5,026 nt of DNA from Omnitrophica bacterium RBG_13_46_9 (lineage in GTDB: Bacteria > Omnitrophota > Gorgyraeia > JABMRN01 > RBG-13-46-9), in NCBI GenBank assembly GCA_001804045.1, contig MHFD01000024.1:1-5026 (forward strand), read 5' to 3'. The notes beneath the pieces were generated by a model, which did not search any database, was not told the origin of the DNA, and worked only from the letters and a program-made list of their open reading frames with translations. How positions within the stretch are numbered: position 1 is the stretch's first letter; each line of letters begins with the position of its first letter. A program made the position numbers and the translations under genes. Positions 1 to 4,586 of the stretch are shown here, in pieces.

Positions 1-792
1 GTCTTCTGCGCAAGGATGCTCGGAGATGCCGTAAGGATAAGGTCTCCACGGAACGTCGTGGCCGAACTTAAATTTCTGGTGGACAGATTCGGGGCCAGGA
101 GGCTCTATTTTTACGATGAGACGTTCGGTTTTTACAGAAAATGGCTGATCGAATTCCTGGATCTTATGATCTCGAACGGTCTGGGAGGGGAATTGACATG
201 GGGAATCACCACGCGCGCCCAGTTGATAGATCCCGATATTTTGACCTCACTAAAGAAAGCGGGGTGCAGAAAAATAGATTTCGGAGTCGAGTCAGGCGAC
301 GAAAGGATATTGAAAATTATAAAAAAAGGGGAGACAAAAGAAGATTTTATACGGGCAACGGAACTTGTGAGAAAAGCCGCCCTTGAGTCGCACGCGTATT
401 TCATTCTGGGCCATCCTCATGAGACGAAAAAAACCGCGATGAACACCGTAGATTTCGCCGCCCGTTTAAATACGGACCGGATATCGCTCGGGATAATGGT
501 CCCTTATCCGGGGACCGAAGTGGCGGCCTTGGCGCAGAACGGTAAGGGCGGATACAAGAAATTATCTTTGAACTGGTCGGATTATAATAAACAATTGGGT
601 AATGCCCTGGAATTGGAATCCATCTCAAGAGGGGAGTTGACTAAATTCCAGATACTCGGCTATCTCAAATTTTATGTAAAGAACCTTAAGGCAATTCCGT
701 TTCTTTTGGCTGCATGGAAGTACAGAAAATTGATTTTTGCGATCGCGATAAAATATTTTAATACAACATCGCAAGAAAAAGGAAAAAAATAA
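1..792 (+). CDS. Radical SAM protein, 5'-truncated by window edge (probable B12-binding-type family)
   Basis: The reading frame is open from the first base, so this is the C-terminal 263 residues of a longer protein and the internal ATG at 16 is probably not the true start. The window opens with V-F-C, which fits the last Cys of a radical SAM CxxxCxxC motif (4Fe-4S/SAM site). It is followed by the RIRSPRNVVAEL segment typical of B12-binding-domain radical SAM proteins. Further radical SAM hallmarks are YFYDETF (codons about 36-42) and FGVESGDER (about 95-103), then GHPHET and VPYPGTE. The C-terminus is basic and hydrophobic with no recognised domain. The cobalamin-binding half would lie upstream, outside the window. 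Substrate is unknown; relatives act in methylation or rearrangement of lipids, cofactors and natural products. It lies 2 nt before a second radical SAM gene, so they likely share a transcript. The family call is firm; the B12 dependence is inferred. Confidence 0.88.
   Translation, partial: VFCARMLGDAVRIRSPRNVVAELKFLVDRFGARRLYFYDETFGFYRKWLIEFLDLMISNGLGGELTWGITTRAQLIDPDILTSLKKAGCRKIDFGVESGDERILKIIKKGETKEDFIRATELVRKAALESHAYFILGHPHETKKTAMNTVDFAARLNTDRISLGIMVPYPGTEVAALAQNGKGGYKKLSLNWSDYNKQLGNALELESISRGELTKFQILGYLKFYVKNLKAIPFLLAAWKYRKLIFAIAIKYFNTTSQEKGKK
779..783 (+). promoter_or_regulatory. Ribosome binding site supporting the GTG start at 795
   Basis: AAGGA lies 11 nt before the GTG at 795, inside the last codons of the upstream gene. 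It supports GTG as the initiator, since the cobalamin-domain first strand (KAQFIFAPP) begins directly after it and no ATG is available nearby. A second AAAGG at 791-795 overlaps the start codon and is too close to act. Confidence 0.55.
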
Positions 793-794
793 AG

Positions 795-2246
795 GTGAAA
801 GCCCAGTTTATCTTCGCCCCGCCGAAAACGAGGGTCAAGCTGTCGGATCTTGTAGAGAAGGTTTATCCGCCATTAGGCATCCTGTATCTGGCCGGCTATA
901 TAAGAAGATATCTTCCTAAAGTGGAGATTGAGGTGACTGACGGGCTCCTTGTGGGATGGGAACGTGCCGCGGCGGCGATCAAAAAATTCGGGCCGGACAT
1001 ATTGTTCCTTTCCTACATCACGCCCTGCGCGATAGGCGCTTATGCCATGGCAGAATACGCCAAGGAGATATTACCGGGTGTCATTACGGTTTTCGGCGGG
1101 CCACACGCGACAGCGCTACCTTCGGAAGCATTCGAAAGGTCAAAAGCTGATTTCGTTATAATCGGAGAGGGGGAAGAGACAGCGCTTCAGTTGATAAAGA
1201 CCGTTTCGGACCGCCAAAAGGATTTCAGCCGTATCGATGGTCTTTTGTGGATCGATAAAAACAAGATTATAAGTAACGCGCCGCGACAGTTTATAGCCGA
1301 CATCGACAGTATACCATTTCCGGCAAGGGACATGATCGACATGCAGTCATATAAGGGATGGTTTGTTCACCGCAAGGTGCCGGAGACGTCTATCTTGTTT
1401 TCCCGCGGGTGCCCGTTTGACTGCACGTTTTGCACCAATGCCGTGTGGAAAAGCTCCAGACCCTGGCTGAGGCTGCGCTCTCCTAAAGCCATCGCCGACG
1501 AGATGGAGTACTTGAAGAGGCTCGGTATAAAAGAGGTTTTTGATAATTCCGACGAGTTTAACTGCAACATGCCTTTCGCTGTCGCTGTTTGCGAGGAGAT
1601 TAAAAAGCGAAAATTGAACATGCCATGGAAGACGCAACTCAGGGCTTTTCCTTTTTCGGAGGAGCTCGCGAGAAAAATGGCCGAATCCGGGTGCTGGTAC
1701 GTGCATCTTGGCATCGAATCCGGCAACGAAAGGACATTGAGGGGCATCAAAAAAAATATAACCCTTGAACAATGCGAAAGCGCCTGCCGTATTCTAAAGA
1801 GGTACGGCATCAAGATTTTCGGTCTTTTTATGCTCTTCAATGCGTGGGAGGAAAGCGGCAAGCTGGAGTTCGAAGGCGTGAAAGAAACGAAAAAGACGCT
1901 TGGATTCGCCAAAAGAATGATTGATAAAAAACTTCTCGATTACATGTCGTGTACCATAACCACCCCTTATCCCGGAAGTCACCTCTTTGACATAGCGCGT
2001 AGACATAGTCTCATGAGAAAGGAGCTGTTGGAAGACTGGGCAAGATGGCTTACGGACGAGTCATTTATAATGAAACTACCTGGTGTCACGGATAAAGAGG
2101 CGAGCCACCTCTATTTCAATGGCTCGCTTTTAAGAGGTTATTGTTATCTCAAATCCGGCAACTGGTCATTGAAGGACGTGCCGGTGTTTTTTGATAAGTT
2201 CACAAAATCCGTTATTTTGAGAACACGCGGCCTGTTTGGTGTATGA
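795..2246 (+). CDS. B12-binding-domain-type radical SAM protein
   Basis: This is a complete 483-residue protein with a GTG start. Residues about 1-165 look like a Rossmann-type cobalamin-binding domain: a QFIFAPP first strand, YPPLGILYLAGYIR (24-37), VFGGPHATALPSE (99-111) and IGEGEE (123-128). The radical SAM domain follows, with RGCPFDCTFC placing the three cluster cysteines at C206, C210 and C213. After it come RLRSPKAIADEM (226-237), VFDNSDEF (248-255) and HLGIESGNER (304-313). About 483 aa is usual for this two-domain family. The family uses a 4Fe-4S cluster to cleave SAM and often cobalamin for methyl transfer; the substrate cannot be told from sequence. No DxHxxG cobalamin-ligand motif is present, which is common in the family and leaves true B12 binding open. 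It lies 2 nt after another radical SAM gene, so a shared pathway is likely. It could be a methyltransferase or a non-methylating rearrangement enzyme. Confidence 0.9.
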   Translation: MKAQFIFAPPKTRVKLSDLVEKVYPPLGILYLAGYIRRYLPKVEIEVTDGLLVGWERAAAAIKKFGPDILFLSYITPCAIGAYAMAEYAKEILPGVITVFGGPHATALPSEAFERSKADFVIIGEGEETALQLIKTVSDRQKDFSRIDGLLWIDKNKIISNAPRQFIADIDSIPFPARDMIDMQSYKGWFVHRKVPETSILFSRGCPFDCTFCTNAVWKSSRPWLRLRSPKAIADEMEYLKRLGIKEVFDNSDEFNCNMPFAVAVCEEIKKRKLNMPWKTQLRAFPFSEELARKMAESGCWYVHLGIESGNERTLRGIKKNITLEQCESACRILKRYGIKIFGLFMLFNAWEESGKLEFEGVKETKKTLGFAKRMIDKKLLDYMSCTITTPYPGSHLFDIARRHSLMRKELLEDWARWLTDESFIMKLPGVTDKEASHLYFNGSLLRGYCYLKSGNWSLKDVPVFFDKFTKSVILRTRGLFGV

Positions 2247-2248
2247 AA

Positions 2249-2277
2249 TTGACAAAAACTGTAAAAAAGTGTAAAAT
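2249..2277 (+). promoter_or_regulatory. Sigma70-type promoter for the 97-aa HTH gene
   Basis: A perfect -35 TTGACA (2249-2254), a 17-nt spacer and a -10 TAAAAT (2272-2277, 5 of 6 to consensus) lie 2 nt after the stop codon of the upstream radical SAM gene. Transcription would be expected to start near 2283-2286, only a few bases before the ATG at 2289. A direct repeat TGTAAAA (2260-2266 and 2270-2276), 10 bp apart, covers the spacer and the -10 and could be an operator. Promoter function is inferred from sequence alone. Confidence 0.7.
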
Positions 2278-2288
2278 TTATTGATATT

Positions 2289-2582
2289 ATGAAGAAGATT
2301 ACCCGATATTCAATAACGGATATAGCGAAAACTCTAGGCGTTACAAGGCAGACCGTTTATTATTGGATCAAGAAGGGATGGATATCGCACCAAAGGGACT
2401 ATCGTAATTATCCGGTTTTTACCGGGGATGACTTAAGGCGAATAGTAAAATGGAAACACGCGTTGCGAAAGAAAGAGACTTCAGTTAAAAAATACCAAAA
2501 AAGAAAGCCTGCTGCCGATACCCCACCAGCTGCCGCACATTGGATATGGGAAGAAATACAAAAGACGCTGCGTAAATCCTAA
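2289..2582 (+). CDS. Small helix-turn-helix (MerR/excisionase-like) DNA-binding protein
   Basis: This is a 97-residue basic protein. Residues 7-30 (YSITDIAKTLGVTRQTVYYW...) form a clear helix-turn-helix with the first helix at DIAKTLG and the recognition helix at RQTVYYWIKKG. YPVFTGDDLRRIVKWK (41-56) resembles the wing and following helix of MerR or excisionase-like winged domains. Residues 60-75 are rich in Lys and Arg, then comes a Pro/Ala stretch (77-83) and a short amphipathic tail. No effector domain is visible, so ligand sensing is unlikely. The ATG at 2289 is the only Met in the N-terminal region; no Shine-Dalgarno precedes it and a strong promoter ends 11 nt upstream, suggesting leaderless translation. 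The target is unknown: autoregulation or control of the downstream regulator and secretion genes is plausible. The DNA-binding call is strong; the subfamily is uncertain. Confidence 0.75.
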   Translation: MKKITRYSITDIAKTLGVTRQTVYYWIKKGWISHQRDYRNYPVFTGDDLRRIVKWKHALRKKETSVKKYQKRKPAADTPPAAAHWIWEEIQKTLRKS

Positions 2583-2601
2583 AAAAATGCAAATACGGAA
2601 T

Positions 2602-2645
2602 ACGAAAAATTAAGGCGCCTTGCCATTGACAAATTAATTTTTCGT
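2602..2645 (+). repeat. Perfect 12-bp inverted repeat, candidate operator
   Basis: ACGAAAAATTAA at 2602-2613 is repeated as its exact reverse complement TTAATTTTTCGT at 2634-2645, with 20 nt between. The arm centres are 32 bp apart, about three helical turns. The right arm fills most of the -35/-10 spacer of the promoter at 2626-2653, and the left arm lies just upstream of the -35. This fits a repressor or MerR-type operator better than a terminator, because the stem is AT-rich and no separate U-tract follows. Two 10-bp palindromes are nested here: AAGGCGCCTT (2612-2621) and AAATTAATTT (2631-2640). Confidence 0.6.
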
Positions 2646-2653
2646 GGTATATT
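2626..2653 (+). promoter_or_regulatory. Sigma70-type promoter upstream of the 82-aa MerR-like gene
   Basis: A perfect -35 TTGACA (2626-2631), a 16-nt spacer and a -10 TATATT (2648-2653, 5 of 6 to consensus) predict a start site near 2660. The leader to the ATG at 2746 would be about 85 nt and contain the AT-rich tandem repeat. It may drive the MerR-like gene and the ATPase/secretin run beyond it, as no terminator was seen between them. The overlap with the 12-bp inverted repeat suggests regulation. Confidence 0.65.
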
Positions 2654-2663
2654 TGCTATAGAC

Positions 2664-2693
2664 ATTATAGTATATTATAGTATATTATAGTAT
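2664..2693 (+). repeat. Three perfect tandem copies of a 10-bp AT-rich unit
   Basis: The unit ATTATAGTAT occurs at 2664-2673, 2674-2683 and 2684-2693 without mismatch, followed by a degenerate TATA-rich tail. It lies directly downstream of the predicted transcription start. Each unit contains TATAGTATA, a near-palindrome, and several -10-like hexamers. The 10-bp period places the copies on nearly the same face of the helix. It may be a binding array, an easily melted region, or a slippage-generated repeat. Confidence 0.8.
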
Positions 2694-2694
2694 A

Positions 2695-2716
2695 TATTGT
2701 ATATTACACCACAATA
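2695..2716 (+). repeat. Short AT-rich hairpin in the leader of the 82-aa gene
   Basis: TATTGT (2695-2700) is complementary to ACAATA (2711-2716) with a 10-nt loop. Flanking TATA sequences on both sides could lengthen the stem around a bulge near 2717. It is weak and may be only a by-product of the AT-rich composition. The rest of the 2583-2745 gap holds no gene that can be supported. Confidence 0.3.
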
Positions 2717-2745
2717 CATATATCCGAAAACTTTTAAAAATACTT

Positions 2746-2994
2746 ATGAAGACCGCCAACCATAAAAAGCAGAGCAACATCATCTCCGCCAAAGATATAA
2801 TCAGCAAATACTATCTTTCATACCAAACCGTGAACCATTATACCGATATCGGACTTTTGTCCGTAGAGTTTAAAAATGGCAACGTACGATTTTATGATAA
2901 AGACATGGTAGACGCAAGCTTAAAAAAGATAAAAGAGCTGAAGAGAGAAGGTTATTCCCTGCGTTTGATAAGAAAAAAACTCCTAGGAGTATGA
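2746..2994 (+). CDS. Short MerR-family transcriptional regulator (DNA-binding domain only)
   Basis: This is an 82-residue basic protein that is essentially a bare MerR DNA-binding domain. IISAKDIISKYYLSYQTVNHYTDIGLL (12-38) is the helix-turn-helix. GNVRFYDKDMVDA (45-57) matches the MerR wing and following helix, where 'xxxRxYxxxDv' is typical. LKKIKELKREGYSLRLIRKKL (59-79) matches the 'L..I..L...G.sL..I...L' helices. Full MerR proteins continue with a long dimerisation helix and effector domain; both are absent, so it may dimerise differently or act with a partner. The ATG at 2746 has no recognisable Shine-Dalgarno. It is followed after 72 nt by an ExeA-like ATPase gene with no terminator in between, so it may share a transcript with the secretin operon and regulate it. 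That role is inferred from position only. Confidence 0.82.
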   Translation: MKTANHKKQSNIISAKDIISKYYLSYQTVNHYTDIGLLSVEFKNGNVRFYDKDMVDASLKKIKELKREGYSLRLIRKKLLGV

Positions 2995-2995
2995 A

Positions 2996-3072
2996 ATGAG
3001 CCGTTCGATTACACTCAGGGCTCATCCTGAGCAAAAAGTTGGAAAAAATCAAGGAGTAGCCGAAGGATGAGC
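2996..3072 (+). repeat. Nested inverted-repeat element running into the ATPase start codon
   Basis: Three mutually exclusive pairings lie here. ATGAGCC (2996-3002) pairs with GGCTCAT (3019-3025). CTCAGG (3014-3019) pairs with CCTGAG (3026-3031). GCTCATCCT (3020-3028) pairs perfectly with AGGATGAGC (3064-3072), which contains the ATG at 3067. TTCGATTACAC (3003-3014 region) also resembles the inverted form of the GTAGCCGAA segment (3057-3064). The pattern resembles dispersed intergenic palindromic repeats that carry 'CTCATCCTGAGC' and 'CGAAGGATGAG' ends, known from many environmental bacteria. It could be a repeat insertion, an RNA switch, or both. It fills the whole gap between the two genes. 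Confidence 0.6.
3051..3056 (+). promoter_or_regulatory. Ribosome binding site of the ATPase gene
   Basis: AAGGAG lies 10 nt before the ATG at 3067 and is a near-perfect Shine-Dalgarno. It sits in the loop of the longest pairing of the surrounding repeat element, whose right arm covers the start codon. A second purine run, GAAGG at 3062-3066, touches the ATG and is too close to serve. Confidence 0.65.
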
Positions 3073-3948
3073 TATTTTAAGTTACTGGGATTTGAGAAAG
3101 AGCCATTTTCTACAAGCCCCGACCCCAATTTTTTTTATCTTTCACACGAGCACGAAAACGCGCTTACCAATATCCTTATAGAACTACGCCTAAAAAGAGG
3201 GCTATCGGTTATTCTGGGGGATGTAGGGACAGGGAAGACCACACTTTCGCGGAAACTGATTCAAGAATTGAAAGAACGAGAGGACTTTGTGTTTCAGATA
3301 GTGCTGGACCCTTCCTTTGAAAATGAGCATATTTTTATGACGGCCCTCGCCAGAAATTTTGAAATTTATAGTCTTTTTCCAGCCGCGGATGCCTCACCGT
3401 CCATCGTTGATATAAGAGAGGCTCTCGAGAGATTTCTTTTCCAAAAAGGAGTGACAGAGAATAAGATCGTTACTTTAATCATAGATGAATCTCAGAAATT
3501 AAGCGAGAAGTCTCTGGAAGTGCTAAGGGTACTTTTAAATTATGAAACGAACGAATTTAAACTTCTGCAGCTCGTGTTGTTAGGTCAGATGGAGCTGCAT
3601 GCGAAGATAGTGAATATCCCCAATTTTTTTGACCGTATCAGCTTTAAATATACCTTGAATCCTTTAGACCTTAAAGAGACGCAGGAAATGATAGACTTTC
3701 GGGTGCGACAAGCGGGATACAAAGCGAACATGAACCTGTTTCTGGATGATGCCATAAGAGAGATTTATTACTACTCAAAAGGCTATCCCAGGAGGATCAC
3801 GATGATATGCCATAAGGCGTTAAAAAATATGGTGCTGAAAAAGAACAAGTTTGTCGTAGACGTGACGTTGGTGAACGAGATAATAAAGGAAGAGATAAAA
3901 TCAGGATGGCAGAGGAGAGAATCGTTACTCCCGAAAAACAGCTTTTAA
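3067..3948 (+). CDS. ExeA/GspA/MshM-like AAA ATPase of a secretin-based system
   Basis: This is a 293-residue P-loop ATPase. The N-terminus, YFKLLGFEKEPFSTSPDPNFFYLS (3-26), is the signature opening of the ExeA/MshM family. Walker A is GDVGTGKT (51-58) and Walker B is LIIDESQ (137-143). LLGQMEL (171-177) fits sensor 1, FFDRIS (187-192) offers a candidate arginine finger at R190, and GYPRRI (239-244) fits the sensor 2 region. No membrane segment or peptidoglycan-binding domain follows, unlike Aeromonas ExeA (about 550 aa), so it looks like the shorter soluble MshM-like form acting on the cytoplasmic side. In relatives this ATPase works with a GspB-type membrane protein to place or assemble the secretin through the cell wall. 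The next two genes here are such a membrane protein and a secretin, supporting that role over a transposition (TniB/TnsC-like) one. Its end overlaps the next gene by 43 nt. Confidence 0.88.
   Translation: MSYFKLLGFEKEPFSTSPDPNFFYLSHEHENALTNILIELRLKRGLSVILGDVGTGKTTLSRKLIQELKEREDFVFQIVLDPSFENEHIFMTALARNFEIYSLFPAADASPSIVDIREALERFLFQKGVTENKIVTLIIDESQKLSEKSLEVLRVLLNYETNEFKLLQLVLLGQMELHAKIVNIPNFFDRISFKYTLNPLDLKETQEMIDFRVRQAGYKANMNLFLDDAIREIYYYSKGYPRRITMICHKALKNMVLKKNKFVVDVTLVNEIIKEEIKSGWQRRESLLPKNSF
3886..3894 (+). promoter_or_regulatory. Ribosome binding site deciding the overlapping start at 3906
   Basis: The purine-rich AAGGAAGAG lies 11 nt before the ATG at 3906, inside the ATPase coding region. 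The alternative in-frame ATG at 4014 has only AAGGG one nt upstream, too close to function. The upstream start, with a 43-nt overlap, is therefore preferred. Confidence 0.6.
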
Positions 3949-4586
3949 GTCTGATCGAAACAGGTTCGGCAAAAAACCCGGGTATTAAAACCCGAGCGGT
4001 CAGACATAAGGGCATGAGCTTGCTTTCACCCGGTGCATGGTTGGGCAGGGTGTCCTTTTTTAAGGCTAACCTAAAGAAAAAAATTAGGAATAATCACTTT
4101 CAAGCGGATATAAAAGTTATTAACAACTCATTATTTGTTTTAGTATTCCTATTGACTATGTATTTCTTTGGCAGTGTGTATCTTGGCGTAGGTTCCATAA
4201 CCAGAATCCCGACCTTGGAATTTAACGCACAACAAGAGTTAAAGGAAGAAGTGCCTTTACAGAATCTGTCGGTTTTAAAAAATGAACTCTCATATTATCT
4301 GGAGAAAGTGCGGGAGAGAGATATTTTCAGAATAGGAGAAAAAAAACAAGAACAGGCCGGCCCATCCCCGAAAGAACCCACCTCGAGGATAATAGAAGAG
4401 ATTCAGCGTTTTAGACTGGTAGGCATATCGTGGTCGAAGAATCCGGACGCGATGATCGAGGATACAGTGGCCTTAAGGACGTTTTTTGTCAAGAGGGGTC
4501 AGATGTTGGGAAACGTCAAGGTAGAAGGAATTTTTAAGGATAAAGTCATTTTGAGTTTTGAGGACGAGGAGACAGAACTTAGATGA
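3906..4586 (+). CDS. Bitopic inner-membrane protein with PilP/GspB/GspC-like periplasmic domain
   Basis: The protein has 226 residues. Residues 1-72 are basic and polar and probably cytoplasmic. A single hydrophobic segment spans about 75-97 (LFVLVFLLTMYFFGSVYLGV). The periplasmic part carries a Glu-rich, possibly helical stretch (110-137), the RDIFR motif (138-142) often seen in such proteins, a Pro/Lys linker (145-160), and a C-terminal beta domain (167-225). In that domain 'FRLVGISWSKNPDAMIED', 'KRGQMLGNVKVEGIF' and 'VILSFEDEETEL' follow the pattern of the homology domain in PilP and GspC/GspB. These proteins link the inner membrane to the secretin N-domains. Its place between an ExeA-like ATPase and a secretin supports that role. 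The start overlaps the ATPase by 43 nt and the stop overlaps the secretin start (ATGA), so coupled translation is likely. Which of PilP, GspB or GspC it matches best is undecided. Confidence 0.75.
   Translation: MAEERIVTPEKQLLSLIETGSAKNPGIKTRAVRHKGMSLLSPGAWLGRVSFFKANLKKKIRNNHFQADIKVINNSLFVLVFLLTMYFFGSVYLGVGSITRIPTLEFNAQQELKEEVPLQNLSVLKNELSYYLEKVRERDIFRIGEKKQEQAGPSPKEPTSRIIEEIQRFRLVGISWSKNPDAMIEDTVALRTFFVKRGQMLGNVKVEGIFKDKVILSFEDEETELR
4567..4571 (+). promoter_or_regulatory. Ribosome binding site of the secretin gene
   Basis: AGGAG lies 11 nt before the ATG at 4583, within the last codons of the membrane-protein gene. Together with the ATGA stop/start overlap at 4583-4586 it supports this start and coupled translation. 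Confidence 0.65.

Noticed and set aside
16..18. ATG at 16 as the true start of the first radical SAM gene
   Set aside because: The frame is open to base 1 and the preceding V-F-C fits the last Cys of the radical SAM cluster motif, so the gene begins upstream of the window.
1347..1912. Two long minus-strand open frames inside the second radical SAM gene
   Set aside because: They lie wholly opposite a gene with clear family motifs and show no recognisable domain, ribosome binding site or promoter.
2602..2645. The 12-bp inverted repeat as an intrinsic terminator of the 97-aa gene
   Set aside because: The stem is mostly A/T with a 20-nt loop, the T-run is part of the stem, and a promoter is interlocked with it; an operator reading fits better.
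2664..2693. The 10-bp tandem repeat as a CRISPR array or replication-origin iterons
   Set aside because: There are no spacers, the unit is far too short for CRISPR, and no replication gene or DnaA-box cluster is seen nearby.
2870..3052. Minus-strand 60-aa open frame over the end of the MerR-like gene and the repeat element
   Set aside because: Its N-terminal part is a translation of the repeat and the rest mirrors a real gene; the composition does not look like protein.
3979..3994. Hairpin CGGGT/ACCCG with 6-nt loop as a terminator after the ATPase
   Set aside because: The stem is only 5 bp, no T-run follows, and it lies inside the coding region of the next gene.
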